Origin: Pseudoflavonifractor sp. An184
GTDB lineage: Bacteria; Bacillota; Clostridia; Oscillospirales; Oscillospiraceae
Assembly (NCBI RefSeq): GCF_002160305.1
Contig: NZ_NFKI01000009.1
Span: 1-64,000 of the forward strand
DNA length: 64,000 bases
Direction of reading: 5' to 3'
How positions within the stretch are numbered: position 1 is the first letter of the stretch; each line of letters begins with the position of its first letter. Under the pieces are notes generated by a model. The model did no database searches. It saw nothing but the letters and a program-made list of their open reading frames with translations, and was not told where the DNA came from. Of this stretch, positions 50,556 through 59,710 are shown piece after piece. The translations under genes and the position numbers were made by a program.

Positions 50556-51212
50556 TCACTCAGAAGGCGGCTGGCTGTTTTTTGCGAAGTGGTCGCACCA
50601 GGGCCGCAGGGTACAGCTCTCACACTGGGGCCGGCGGGCGATGCACACCGCCCGGCCGTGGAGGACCATCCGGTGGCAGAAGTCGTTGGACTCCTCCGGG
50701 GGGAGCACCTGCCGCAGCTGCATCTCCACCTTCACCGGGTCCTTGGAGCCGTCGGTAAGGCCCAGCAGACCGGTGATCCGGATGCAGTGGGTGTCGGCCA
50801 CCACCACCCCGGGCACGTGGAACACGTCCCCCAGCATCAGGTTGGCTGTCTTGCGGCCCACGCCGGGCAGCTTCAGGAGCTCCTCCATGGTGCCCGGCAC
50901 CTTGCCGCCGTAGTCCCGCAGGAGCATCTGGGAGGACAGGACGATGTCCCGGGCCTTGGCCCGGAAAAATCCGGTGGAGTGTATGTACTGCTCCACCTCG
51001 GCCACGTCGGCCTGGGCCAAGGACTCCAGGGTGGGGAACCGGGCAAACAGGGCGGGGGTGACTTTGTTCACCCGCTCGTCGGTGCACTGGGCCGCCAGGC
51101 GCACGGAGAACAGCAGCTCATAGTCCTTCTCATATTCCAGGGAGCACAGGCTGTCGGGGTAGAGCGCTTTCAGCGCGTTGACAATGCTCCAGACTTCCTC
51201 GTTGGTTTTCAT
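50556..51212 (-). CDS. nth: Endonuclease III (DNA glycosylase/AP lyase)
   Basis: 218 aa from the ATG at 51212 (GAGGTG 9-10 bases ahead). Helix-hairpin-helix LLKLPGVGRKTANLML with catalytic Lys, the Asp in VVVADTHCIRI, and the 4Fe-4S loop CIARRPQCESCTLRPWC (Cys-x7-Cys-x2-Cys-x5-Cys; one residue longer than the usual first gap of six). Removes oxidised pyrimidines. First gene of the eight-gene minus-strand block, divergent from glyA. Confidence 0.96.
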   Translation of the reverse strand: MKTNEEVWSIVNALKALYPDSLCSLEYEKDYELLFSVRLAAQCTDERVNKVTPALFARFPTLESLAQADVAEVEQYIHSTGFFRAKARDIVLSSQMLLRDYGGKVPGTMEELLKLPGVGRKTANLMLGDVFHVPGVVVADTHCIRITGLLGLTDGSKDPVKVEMQLRQVLPPEESNDFCHRMVLHGRAVCIARRPQCESCTLRPWCDHFAKNSQPPSE

Positions 51213-51403
51213 AGACTGTCCCACCTCACGGGTCAGAGTTTAGATGCGCCCACAGGGCGAACAAAGTTATTATATCACATCAGAAAAAGAAATTCGACAG
51301 GATTTTGGACGTTTTCCGGAAACGGATCCATTTTGTTCCCACCCTGCGTCAAAACGATCTGTTTCCCCCAGCCCTGCTTTCAAAAAACTGTGGAAACAAT
51401 TCG

Positions 51404-51431
51404 TTGTAATTTCCGCCCGGTCTGTTATAAT
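51404..51431 (+). promoter_or_regulatory. Promoter of glyA
   Basis: TTGTAA (51404-51409), 16 bp, extended -10 TGTTATAAT (TATAAT 51426-51431), 55 bases before the start. No purine or glycine riboswitch is visible in the short leader. Confidence 0.7.
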
Positions 51432-51486
51432 AGGGAATATCACCGCCCGGATGCCGGGCTGAATCAGAGAAAAAGGAGTGTTCCCA

Positions 51487-52740
51487 TTGGTCACAGAAGT
51501 CATGGACTTTATCACCGCCGCCGACCCTGAGGTGGGGCAGGCCATCCGTGCCGAGTATGACCGGCAGCAGCAGAACATTGAGCTCATCGCCTCGGAGAAC
51601 ATCGTCAGCGCCGCCGTCCTGGCCGCCGCCGGCACCGTCCTCACCAACAAGTACGCCGAGGGCTACCCCGGCAAGCGCTACTACGGCGGCTGCCAGTGCG
51701 TGGACGTGGTGGAGACTATCGCCATCGAGCGGGCAAAGAAACTCTTCGGCGCCAATTACGCCAATGTGCAGCCCCACTCCGGCGCCCAGGCCAACTTCGC
51801 CGTGTACCAGGCCCTGTGCCAGCACGGGGACACGGTGCTGGGCATGAGCCTGGACCAGGGCGGCCACCTGACCCACGGCTCCCCGGTGAATTTTTCGGGC
51901 AAGAACTACAACATGGTGGCCTACGGCCTGGGCGAGGACGGCCGCATCGACTACGACCAGGTGCGGGATCTGGCCCGAAAGCACAAGCCCCGCATGATCC
52001 TGGCCGGCGCCTCCGCCTACCCCCGGATCATCGACTTCAAGACCTTCGCCGACATCGCCCACGAGGTGGGCGCCTATCTGTTTGTGGACATGGCCCACAT
52101 CGCCGGCCTGGTGGCCGCCGGGTGCCACCCCTCCCCCATTCCCTACGCCGACGTGGTGTCCACCACCACCCACAAGACCCTTCGGGGCCCCCGGGGCGGC
52201 ATGCTCCTGTGCAACGATGAGGCCATCGCCAAGAAGCTCAACTCCGCCATCTTCCCCGGATCCCAGGGCGGCCCCCTGGAGCACATCATCGCCGCCAAGG
52301 CGGTGGCCCTGGGCAAGGCCCTCAAGCCCGAGTTCAAGACCTATCAGCAGCAGATCGTCAAGAACGCCGCCGTTCTGGCCCAGACCATCATGGAGGGCGG
52401 GCTGGATCTGGTGTCGGGCGGCACGGACAACCACCTGATGCTGGTGGACCTGCGCCCTGCCCATCTCACCGGCAAGGAGATGGAGCACCGCCTGGACGAG
52501 GTGTATATCACCGTCAACAAGAACGCCATCCCCAACGACCCGGAGAAGCCCTTCGTCACCTCCGGCATCCGGGTGGGCACCCCCGCCGTCACCTCCCGGG
52601 GCTTCACTGAGGAGGACATGAAGGTGGTTGGCCGCCTGATCTGCCAGGCCGCCCAGGACGACTTCGCCTCCAAGGCGGACGACCTGCGCGCCCAGGTAAA
52701 GGCGCTCACCGGCCGCTACCCCCTCTATCAGAACGTCTGA
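51487..52740 (+). CDS. glyA: Serine hydroxymethyltransferase
   Basis: 417 aa from a TTG at 51487, placed 8 bases after AAGGAG; the GTG at 51478 overlaps the ribosome site. Converts serine and THF to glycine and 5,10-methylene-THF. Motifs: [46 protein letters not shown], the PLP-lysine segment [16 protein letters not shown] and [15 protein letters not shown]. Stand-alone gene with its own promoter and terminator. Confidence 0.97.
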   Translation: MVTEVMDFITAADPEVGQAIRAEYDRQQQNIELIASENIVSAAVLAAAGTVLTNKYAEGYPGKRYYGGCQCVDVVETIAIERAKKLFGANYANVQPHSGAQANFAVYQALCQHGDTVLGMSLDQGGHLTHGSPVNFSGKNYNMVAYGLGEDGRIDYDQVRDLARKHKPRMILAGASAYPRIIDFKTFADIAHEVGAYLFVDMAHIAGLVAAGCHPSPIPYADVVSTTTHKTLRGPRGGMLLCNDEAIAKKLNSAIFPGSQGGPLEHIIAAKAVALGKALKPEFKTYQQQIVKNAAVLAQTIMEGGLDLVSGGTDNHLMLVDLRPAHLTGKEMEHRLDEVYITVNKNAIPNDPEKPFVTSGIRVGTPAVTSRGFTEEDMKVVGRLICQAAQDDFASKADDLRAQVKALTGRYPLYQNV

Positions 52741-52749
52741 TCCCCTGCC

Positions 52750-52795
52750 CCAGCTTGAGCGGATTCATCTCAACAGAGGTTTTTTGACAATCTGC
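52750..52795 (-). repeat. Repeat family 1, partial copy D (left end only)
   Basis: On the minus strand: ATTGTCAAAAAACCTCTGTT, GAGATGAATCCGCTC, AGCTGGGGC, matching the first about 45 bp of copies A and B. It abuts the glyA terminator hairpin. Confidence 0.75.
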
Positions 52796-52797
52796 CT

Positions 52798-52830
52798 TCC
52801 GGCGGTCCTCACGGACCGCCGGAGTTTTTT
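52798..52830 (+). terminator. Intrinsic terminator of glyA
   Basis: TCCGGCGGTCC-TCAC-GGACCGCCGGA then TTTTTT. Confidence 0.93.
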
Positions 52831-52951
52831 GTGCCGGGGCGGTTTCCGCAATTTTTCCACGCTTTCGCCGGAACAAACACGTATAGTGGCATGTGAAAAA
52901 AGTCCCAAGCAAACCTTAATCGTTTCTTAAACATTTGTAATTACCTTGTAA

Positions 52952-52981
52952 TTGCTTTTCCCGGAAAAAGCAACCTATAAT
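52952..52981 (+). promoter_or_regulatory. Promoter of export module 2 with a palindrome in the spacer
   Basis: TATAAT at 52976-52981 with a weak TTGCTT -35 (52952-52957, 18-bp spacer). The spacer is occupied by TTGCTTTT-CCCGG-AAAAAGCAA (52952-52973). Upstream are CTTAA-type repeats (52916-52931) and two TTGTAATT copies (52935, 52946), possibly activator sites. A weak -35 with flanking repeats suggests regulated, activator-dependent expression. Confidence 0.6.
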
Positions 52982-53091
52982 GGAACAGGAGAATACACGG
53001 TTCTGCAAATGCGGCCCCGCATGGCTGTGCCGCGTGGGTAGACCGCTTTGTGCTTTACCCGGCAGACATTATGTTAGGAGGACTTGATACT

Positions 53092-54783
53092 ATGCCAGAA
53101 GTGACTGTTCCCCAGTCCGCTCCAGCCGCGTCTCCGGCCTCTCCGCCGGGCCGGCCCAAGCCGAAGTTCAACAAGCGCAAGGTGCGCCAGGCGGCCATTG
53201 CCGGCGCGGTTGTGGTGGCTTTGGCGGCGGGCGGCTTTCTGCTCTATCGCTTTCTGACCAAACAGGACAGCGCCAGCAGCGAGATCCAGACCCAGCCCGT
53301 CCAGTACGGCACCATCCAGAGCAAGGTTACCGGCAGCGGCAACGCCAAGGCCAAGGAATCCGCCGCCATCACCCTCACCGCCGGCGGCACGGTGCAGGAG
53401 GTCTTTGTCTCCCCCGGCGACACGGTCACCGCGGGACAGCCCCTGTACACCATCTTCAGCCAGGAGGCCCAGGACCAGGTGACCCAGGCCCAGACCCAGG
53501 TGGACAACCTGAACAAGGAGATGTCCGCCCTGCTGGAGGACGCCAACAACCTCACCGTCCGGGCCCCCTTCGCCGGCAAGCTCATCAACGTGAAGGAGTT
53601 CCAGCCCGACCAGGAGGTGGCCAAGGAGACCGCGGTGGCCACCCTGGTCAACGACAAGAAGCTGAAGCTCTCCCTGTATTTCAGCTACGCCTATGAAAAT
53701 CAGATCCACACCGGCCAGTCCGTCCAGGTGTCCATCCCCACCGTCATGGGCACCTACACCGGCACCGTAGAGAAAATCAACAAGGTCCGCTTCATCTCCC
53801 CCGAGGGGGCGGTACACTTCGAGGCGGTCCTCGTCTTTGACAACCCGGGCACCCTCACCGCCGGGATGGACGCCTCGGCCACCCTCGCCGCCTCGGACGG
53901 CTCCGCCATCTACCCCTATGAGAACGGCAAGACGGAGTACTACGAGACCCGGGAGATCGTCACCAAGGCCGCCGGGCCGGTGGTGTCCCAGGGCAACCTG
54001 ATGGACTACGCCGACGTGTCCGCCGGGGAGGCCCTGCTCACCCTGGGCTCCAGCACCATCAACGAGACTATCATGTCCAAACAGAAGGAGATCGACGAGG
54101 CCCAAAAGAAGCTGGCCGACGCCCAGAAGGGCCTGGCCGACTTCAATGCCGTCTCCCCCATCGACGGCTCGGTCACCTCCTGTACCCTCACCCCCGGCGC
54201 AGAGGTGAAGAGCGGCGACACCGTGGTCACCATCTCCAACACCACCAACATGGTGGTGGACATCACCGTGGACGACCGGAACATCGCCTTTGTCCAGCCC
54301 GGCCTGACGGTGGAGCTGAGCGACTGGAACGGCAACACCTTCATCGGCACGGTCACCGCCATCAACATGGGGGCCGCTGAGAGCCAGAACGGCATGACCA
54401 ACTACCCCGTCACCCTGACGGTGGACAACCAGGACGGCTCTCTGCTGGCGGGCATGTATCTGGACTACTCCTTTGTGGCCAGCCAGTCGGACGACTGTAT
54501 GATGGTCCCCATGCAGAGCGTGAAGAACATCCCCGGCGAGGACGGCAGCACAGACAGCGTGGTCTTTATCCGGGCGGACAAGCGCCCCGAGAACGCGGTG
54601 GATCTGGAGATCCCGGAGCCGGAGCCCGGCCAGCCCCCCATGTACCCCTCTCCCGAGGACGGCTTCTATCCCGTGAAGGTGGAGACCGGCCTGAACGACG
54701 ACTACAACGTGGAGATCAAGAGCGGCCTCAACGGGGACGAGGAGGTCTTTGTCAACTACCTGGTCGAATCGGCCTATGGATGA
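53092..54783 (+). CDS. HlyD/MacA-like membrane-fusion adaptor, module 2
   Basis: 563 aa from the ATG at 53092 (AGGAGGA 9 bases ahead). Pro/Lys-rich cytoplasmic head, membrane helix about 34-52, then VTGSGNAKAKESAAITLTAGG and AVSPIDGSVTSCTLTPGAEV (lipoyl halves), coiled coils near 130-155 and 325-350, and beta-domains. Relative to its module 1 paralogue it carries an extra 25-residue Pro/Glu-rich insertion near the C-terminus (LEIPEPEPGQPPMYPSPEDG). First gene of module 2. Confidence 0.93.
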   Translation: MPEVTVPQSAPAASPASPPGRPKPKFNKRKVRQAAIAGAVVVALAAGGFLLYRFLTKQDSASSEIQTQPVQYGTIQSKVTGSGNAKAKESAAITLTAGGTVQEVFVSPGDTVTAGQPLYTIFSQEAQDQVTQAQTQVDNLNKEMSALLEDANNLTVRAPFAGKLINVKEFQPDQEVAKETAVATLVNDKKLKLSLYFSYAYENQIHTGQSVQVSIPTVMGTYTGTVEKINKVRFISPEGAVHFEAVLVFDNPGTLTAGMDASATLAASDGSAIYPYENGKTEYYETREIVTKAAGPVVSQGNLMDYADVSAGEALLTLGSSTINETIMSKQKEIDEAQKKLADAQKGLADFNAVSPIDGSVTSCTLTPGAEVKSGDTVVTISNTTNMVVDITVDDRNIAFVQPGLTVELSDWNGNTFIGTVTAINMGAAESQNGMTNYPVTLTVDNQDGSLLAGMYLDYSFVASQSDDCMMVPMQSVKNIPGEDGSTDSVVFIRADKRPENAVDLEIPEPEPGQPPMYPSPEDGFYPVKVETGLNDDYNVEIKSGLNGDEEVFVNYLVESAYG

Positions 54784-54798
54784 GCGGGGTGAACTGCC

Positions 54799-55494
54799 AT
54801 GCTCATTGACGTGAAAGACCTCTATAAAATCTACAACGAGGGGAAGGAGAGCGAGGTCCGGGCCCTGGACGGGGTCACCCTGTCCATTGACCGCGGAGAG
54901 TTCGTGGCCATCATCGGGGCCTCCGGCTCGGGCAAATCCACCCTCATGAACATCCTGGGCTGCCTGGACATCCCCACCTACGGGGATTACATCCTCAACG
55001 GCACCCACATCAACGACCGCTCCGACCGGCAGCTGGCCCACATCCGCAACAAGGAGATTGGCTTTATCTTCCAGGGCTACAACCTGATTCCCGCCCTCAC
55101 CGCTTACGAAAACGTGGAGCTGCCCCTCATCTATCAGGGGGTGTCCATCTTCCAGCGGGAGGAGCGGGTGATGGAGGCCCTGAAGAAGGTGGGCATGGAC
55201 TCCCGCTGGAAGCACAAGCCCGCCGAGATGTCCGGCGGCCAGCAGCAGCGGGTGGCCATCGCCCGGGCCATCGCCACCCATCCCCCCATCATCATGGCCG
55301 ACGAGCCCACCGGAGCCCTGGACTCCAAGACGGGCCGGCATGTGCTGGAGATCCTCCACACCCTGAACCAGGAGGGCTCCACCATCATTCTCATCACCCA
55401 CGACAACGGCATCGCCGCCACCGCCCACCGGGTGGTCCGCATCTCCGACGGACGCATCGTGGCCGACGGCACCCGAGAGGAGGTGGGTCTATGA
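54799..55494 (+). CDS. MacB/LolD-type ABC transporter ATP-binding protein, module 2
   Basis: 231 aa. Walker A GASGSGKST, Q-loop FIFQGYNLIP, signature MSGGQQQRVAI, Walker B IIMADEPTGALDS, H-loop LITHD. Same subfamily as the protein at 30554 but without its acidic C-terminal tail. Stop and next start overlap by 4 bases. Confidence 0.96.
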   Translation: MLIDVKDLYKIYNEGKESEVRALDGVTLSIDRGEFVAIIGASGSGKSTLMNILGCLDIPTYGDYILNGTHINDRSDRQLAHIRNKEIGFIFQGYNLIPALTAYENVELPLIYQGVSIFQREERVMEALKKVGMDSRWKHKPAEMSGGQQQRVAIARAIATHPPIIMADEPTGALDSKTGRHVLEILHTLNQEGSTIILITHDNGIAATAHRVVRISDGRIVADGTREEVGL

Positions 55495-56738
55495 AGCTGG
55501 GCCAGGCATTCAAAATGGCCGCCAAGTCCATCTTTTCCAACATCGGGCGCTCCGCCCTCACCATGCTGGGCATCATCATCGGCCTGGCGGCGGTGATCAT
55601 CCTGGTGTCCTACGCCCAGGGGCAGAACGCCGCCATGCGGGCCTACTACGAGAGCATGGGCACCAATACGGTCGAGGTCTACGCCTATACCTGGGATTCC
55701 TCCCTGGATGTATCCAAGTCCCTGTACAACTACTGTCTGGGCCTGGACAATCTGGTGATGGGGTTCACCCCCAGCGGGCAGGTATACACCGACGCCAAGA
55801 TCTCCTACGGCTCCAAGACCCTGCCCACCGACGACTACCAGACCGCCACCACCCTCTATCTGGGCAACGACCAGTACGGCCTGTGCAACGACTATCAGAT
55901 TGCCCGGGGACGGGAGCTGTCCTTCCTGGACATGGAAAAGCTCAATCAGGTGTGCGTGCTGGGCTCCGCTACGGCGGAGGAGCTGTTCTCCTTCGCCGAC
56001 CCCCTGGACAAGACCATCACCATCAACGGCATCCCCTTCCGGGTGGTGGGCGTCTATGAGAGCAAGTCCAAGGGGGTGAAGGTCGGGACCAAGGAGGAGG
56101 ACCAGTACCTGCTGGACGAGATCAAGCGCAAGGACCGGATGATCCTCATCCCCTATACCATGACCCGCTACTTCAACAGCAACCAACCCATCGACCAGTT
56201 TGTGGTCAAGGTGAAAAACTCGGACGCCATCGCCCCCACGGTCACCAGCCTGAACGGCTTTCTCTCCGGACTCATCGGCGAGCAGAACGGCAGCTACGGC
56301 GTCACCTCCCCCCAGACGTACCAGAAGGAGCAGAACCAGGCCGACGCCATGCAGCAGCGGTTTTTGGGAGGAATCGCCGCCATCTCCCTGCTGGTGGGCG
56401 GTATCGGCATCATGAACATCATGCTGGTCACCGTCACCGAGCGCACCCGGGAGATCGGCATCCGCAAGGCCATCGGCGCCGAGCGGAGGAGCATTATTGT
56501 CCAATTTTTGATTGAAGCAGCCATGATCTGCGGCATCGGCGGACTGTTCGGCATTGTCGTAGGCTATATCGGGACTCTGATCGTGGGCAAGCTGTCCTTC
56601 AATATGATCCTGATTCCCAGCCCCGGGGTGACCCTGGGGGCGGCCGCCATCTCGGTGGCGCTGGGCATTATCTTCGGCATGTACCCCGCCATCAAGGCCT
56701 CCGGCCTCCAGCCGGTGGTGGCCCTGCGGGCAGATTAA
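55491..56738 (+). CDS. MacB/FtsX-type ABC transporter permease, module 2
   Basis: 415 aa. N-terminal helix SALTMLGIIIGLAAVIILVS, outer domain about 45-280 unlike that of the module 1 permease (tyrosine-rich, KSKGVKVGTKEEDQYLLDEI insert), and three C-terminal helices with GGIGIMNIMLVTVTERTREI and the ending QPVVALRAD. The transmembrane core matches the paralogue while the outer domains have diverged, as expected if the modules handle different substrates. Confidence 0.95.
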   Translation: MKLGQAFKMAAKSIFSNIGRSALTMLGIIIGLAAVIILVSYAQGQNAAMRAYYESMGTNTVEVYAYTWDSSLDVSKSLYNYCLGLDNLVMGFTPSGQVYTDAKISYGSKTLPTDDYQTATTLYLGNDQYGLCNDYQIARGRELSFLDMEKLNQVCVLGSATAEELFSFADPLDKTITINGIPFRVVGVYESKSKGVKVGTKEEDQYLLDEIKRKDRMILIPYTMTRYFNSNQPIDQFVVKVKNSDAIAPTVTSLNGFLSGLIGEQNGSYGVTSPQTYQKEQNQADAMQQRFLGGIAAISLLVGGIGIMNIMLVTVTERTREIGIRKAIGAERRSIIVQFLIEAAMICGIGGLFGIVVGYIGTLIVGKLSFNMILIPSPGVTLGAAAISVALGIIFGMYPAIKASGLQPVVALRAD

Positions 56739-56760
56739 CGCTGTAAGGGAGAACATATCT

Positions 56761-59136
56761 ATGAGAAAACAACATCGAATGATCCACGCCCTGCTGGCGG
56801 CCGCCCTGGCCGCCGGGCTGGTGATCCCCCTCCCGGCGGGAGCGGCCGGTGCCTCCTCCTTTCAGGATGTGAGCGACCCCGCCACGGCGGTGAACGCCGA
56901 TATCCTGCGCCTGATGGGAGTGGTCTCCGGCGCGGGGGGCAACACCTTCCGCCCCAATGACAAGCTGACCCGGGCTCAGTTCTGCACCATGGCGGTGAAC
57001 TTCATGGGGCTGGGAGACCAGGTGGTCCTCCACTCCACCCGCACCATTTTCACCGACGTGCCCTCCAGCCACTGGGCCAGGGGATACATCAACCTGGCCG
57101 CCTCCACCATAGTGGACCCGGGCTCCGGGTCCGGCTCGGGGGGCTCCTCTTCCGGCGAGGGGACCACCCCCTCCCCCGGCACCCCTCTGATCGCCGGGGT
57201 GGGCGACGGCCGGTTCCTGCCGGAGCAGGAACTCTCTTTCGCCCAGGCGGTTACCATCCTCATCCGGGTACTGGGGTACTCCGGAGACAAGGTGGGCGCG
57301 GTGTGGCCGGACGGCTACCTGAACCTGGCAGAGTCCATCGGACTCACAAACGGGATCAGCGCCAAGGCGGGGGATTCCCTCACCCGGGCTCAAGCCGCCC
57401 AGCTGTTTGTCAACGCCCTCTCCTGCAAAACCGGGGACGGGAAAGATTATTACACCACCCTGGGCAGCGAGTCCAAGCAGGACACCGTCCTGCTGGCGGT
57501 GAACACCGAGACCGACGACGGCTCCGCCATGGGGGCGGTGCGCACTTCAGAGGGCACCTATCTCCCCGACGCGGAGAACGTGGCTCCCACCGCTCTGGTG
57601 GGCCGCCGGGGCGTGCTGGTTCTCAACGACCAGAGTGAGATCGTCACCTTCGTCCCCGACGACAGCACTTCGGTGACCATCTCCCTGCTGGACAGCGCGG
57701 AACCCAGCTATCTCACCGCCGTGGGCGGCGAGCGCTATACCATCGCCGCCGACACCCCCATCTACACCTCCAGCTCCAGCGATGGGAAATCCTACTCAGA
57801 GGGATACGGCTCCCTCACCGCCGGCAGCCGTCTGACCCTGTTCACCCTGCGGGGCAAGGTGACCGCCATCTATGCGGCCACAGCGGCCACAGCGGCGGAC
57901 GCGGACGCGGTGGTGGTCATGGACCGGGTGAGTTCCGCCGACTTCCACCGGCTCACCGGCGGCGCGACCGGCTACACCATTTTGAAGAATCAGCAGACCA
58001 TCAGCCTGTCTCAGATTCAGCCTTACGACGTGATCACCTACGACAGCATGTCCAACACCCTGCTGGTGTCCGACCTGCGTCTCACCTGTAAATATCAGAA
58101 CCCCTCTCCCAGCCCCAAGGCGCCCACGTCCATCACGCTGCTGGGCCACACCTTCCCGGTGCTGGAAAGTGCCTGGAACTTTACCGATCAGGTGTCGGCG
58201 GGCGAGCAGGTGTCCCTGCTCATGACGGTGGACGGCCAGGTGGCCGCCATCCTCCCCGCCACCAACGAGACTCGCTCCACCGCGCTGGGGTTCGTCACTG
58301 GCGAAACCACGGCGGAGCTGTTCCTGCCCAACGGCGGCGTCCTGGAGCTGACGGGCTCGGCCAGCAAGCTGAAGAATCTGAATCAGGTGTGCTTCCTCTC
58401 CTCCAGCGATGAAAATACGCTGACCGCCTCCCGCCTCACCGCCCAGAGAGCCCCGGGCGACTTCGATCCCAGCGCCATGACGGTGGGCGGATACAAGGTG
58501 GCCCCCGGCGTGCGGGTGTATGAACAGTTCCGGGAGGGCGCTCAGGTGGCGGTCCCCCTGTCCAGCCTGGACTACGGCCTCATCGCCCAGGACCAGATCT
58601 CCGCCGCCCACCGCAACAGTTCCGACATCGTGGACGTCATCGTCCTCAACAACGTCACCGGCGACGCCTATACCTACGGCTGGATGTCGGGCCATACCAC
58701 CGTCACCGAGGAGCCCATTTATGACGACGAGGGCAACCAGACCGGTACCGAGAAAAATTATAGGACCTCCTGGTCCCTGGAAAACCGGAACGTGCTCAAG
58801 TTCAATGAGCGCTCCGGCTACGGCGGAAAGAACGGCCAGTTCATCGGCGCGGTGGCCGGTAAGAACAACATGATTATCAGCACCGTTCAGCTCAATGAAT
58901 TCCAGCAGGTCTCCCCCTCCGACTTCTTCGAGCGTGAGGGCCGCTACTATATCACCCTCAAGGGCCGCACCTACGCCGTGGCCGACAGCGTGGAGTGCTA
59001 TAAGACGGCTACCGAGAGCTGGTTCAGCCAGGAAACCGGCATGGACCGCCTGCGGGCCTGCCTGGCCTTCTCCAGCAAGCTGACGGTCTACATCGACCCC
59101 ATCGGCGACAAGGTCCGCATCGTTACCGCAAATTGA
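56761..59136 (+). CDS. SLH-domain secreted protein, module 2
   Basis: 791 aa. Signal peptide 1-27 (ending PLPAGAAGA). Three SLH repeats, about 30-85, 90-190 (interrupted by a Gly/Ser linker GSGSGSGGSSSGEGTTPSPG) and 195-240: FRPNDKLTRAQFCTMAV, TDVPSSHWARGYINLAAS, FLPEQELSFAQAVTILI and DSLTRAQAAQLFVNAL. The remaining 550 residues are beta-rich and end DKVRIVTAN, like the RIRVIVAR end of its module 1 counterpart. It lies 22 bp after the permease, so it is clearly co-transcribed with the exporter. Confidence 0.92.
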   Translation: MRKQHRMIHALLAAALAAGLVIPLPAGAAGASSFQDVSDPATAVNADILRLMGVVSGAGGNTFRPNDKLTRAQFCTMAVNFMGLGDQVVLHSTRTIFTDVPSSHWARGYINLAASTIVDPGSGSGSGGSSSGEGTTPSPGTPLIAGVGDGRFLPEQELSFAQAVTILIRVLGYSGDKVGAVWPDGYLNLAESIGLTNGISAKAGDSLTRAQAAQLFVNALSCKTGDGKDYYTTLGSESKQDTVLLAVNTETDDGSAMGAVRTSEGTYLPDAENVAPTALVGRRGVLVLNDQSEIVTFVPDDSTSVTISLLDSAEPSYLTAVGGERYTIAADTPIYTSSSSDGKSYSEGYGSLTAGSRLTLFTLRGKVTAIYAATAATAADADAVVVMDRVSSADFHRLTGGATGYTILKNQQTISLSQIQPYDVITYDSMSNTLLVSDLRLTCKYQNPSPSPKAPTSITLLGHTFPVLESAWNFTDQVSAGEQVSLLMTVDGQVAAILPATNETRSTALGFVTGETTAELFLPNGGVLELTGSASKLKNLNQVCFLSSSDENTLTASRLTAQRAPGDFDPSAMTVGGYKVAPGVRVYEQFREGAQVAVPLSSLDYGLIAQDQISAAHRNSSDIVDVIVLNNVTGDAYTYGWMSGHTTVTEEPIYDDEGNQTGTEKNYRTSWSLENRNVLKFNERSGYGGKNGQFIGAVAGKNNMIISTVQLNEFQQVSPSDFFEREGRYYITLKGRTYAVADSVECYKTATESWFSQETGMDRLRACLAFSSKLTVYIDPIGDKVRIVTAN

Positions 59137-59150
59137 TCCCAGCGTTCTTA

Positions 59151-59188
59151 AGGGCGTCAGAAAAGTCCAAGGACTTTTCTGACGCCCT
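59151..59188 (+). terminator. 18-bp perfect hairpin after module 2
   Basis: AGGGCGTCAGAAAAGTCC-AA-complement; no T-tract of its own. The AAAAGTCC/GGACTTTT core also occurs at 35697-35714 next to repeat copy B. Confidence 0.7.
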
Positions 59189-59189
59189 G

Positions 59190-59231
59190 TCTCAGGCGGA
59201 TTTTATTCTGCGTAGGTTTTCGACAAACTGA
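59190..59231 (-). repeat. Repeat family 1, partial copy E (left end only)
   Basis: On the minus strand: TTTGTCGAAAACCTACGCAG, AATAAAATCCGCCTGAGA, closest to copy C. As in copies A, B, C and D, this end abuts a hairpin terminator. Confidence 0.75.
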
Positions 59232-59261
59232 AGGGCGCGGCTCCGGCCGCGCCCTCTTTTT
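59232..59261 (+). terminator. Intrinsic terminator downstream of module 2
   Basis: AGGGCGCGGC-TCCG-GCCGCGCCCT then CTTTTT. Confidence 0.92.
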
Positions 59262-59305
59262 ATATACTCGCCGTTTCGAACGCAAAATTAAATTTTATTT
59301 TCCTC

Positions 59306-59337
59306 TTGACTTTAATATTATTTAGTATATACTAAAT
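59306..59337 (+). promoter_or_regulatory. Promoter with perfect palindrome ATTTAGTATATACTAAAT
   Basis: TTGACT (59306-59311), 16 bp, TATACT (59328-59333). The 18-bp palindrome (59320-59337) covers the -10, so the bound protein must repress. The DUF2089 HTH protein encoded next is the natural candidate. Confidence 0.82.
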
Positions 59338-59369
59338 ATAGTTAAATCGTTTGTGAAAGGAGTCTTGAG

Positions 59370-59705
59370 ATGGACCTAGATAAGATTCCCGCCTGGATTT
59401 TGGATCTAGAGCCGGAGGACGCCGGGTTTTTAAAGAATTTTGTTCTCAAATCCGGTTCCCTCAAGGAAATCGCCAAGCTGTACTCCGTGTCCTATCCAAC
59501 CGTCCGGCTGCGGCTGGACAAGCTCATCCAGAAGATCGAGCTCAGCGACCAGAAGGAGGAGGAACCCTTCTCCGCCTTCATCAAGGGGCTGGCCGTGGAC
59601 GCCCGCATCGACCTGGAGACCGCCAAGCTGATTCTGGACCGGTACCAGCAAGAGGAGCACCGCAGACCCAGTAATATCACACCATTAAAGCAAGATCGGA
59701 GGTAA
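59370..59705 (+). CDS. DUF2089 family DNA-binding protein
   Basis: 111 aa, AAAGGAG 8 bases ahead. Strong DUF2089 match: PAWILDLEPEDAGFLKNFVLKSGSLKEIAKLYSVSYPTVRLRLDKLIQKI, a helix-turn-helix of sigma-factor region-4 type (SLKEIAKLYSVSYPTVRLRL). The second half is helical and ends in a basic tail. Presumed regulator of its own operon with the two small membrane proteins that follow. Confidence 0.92.
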   Translation: MDLDKIPAWILDLEPEDAGFLKNFVLKSGSLKEIAKLYSVSYPTVRLRLDKLIQKIELSDQKEEEPFSAFIKGLAVDARIDLETAKLILDRYQQEEHRRPSNITPLKQDRR

Positions 59706-59710
59706 ATGGC

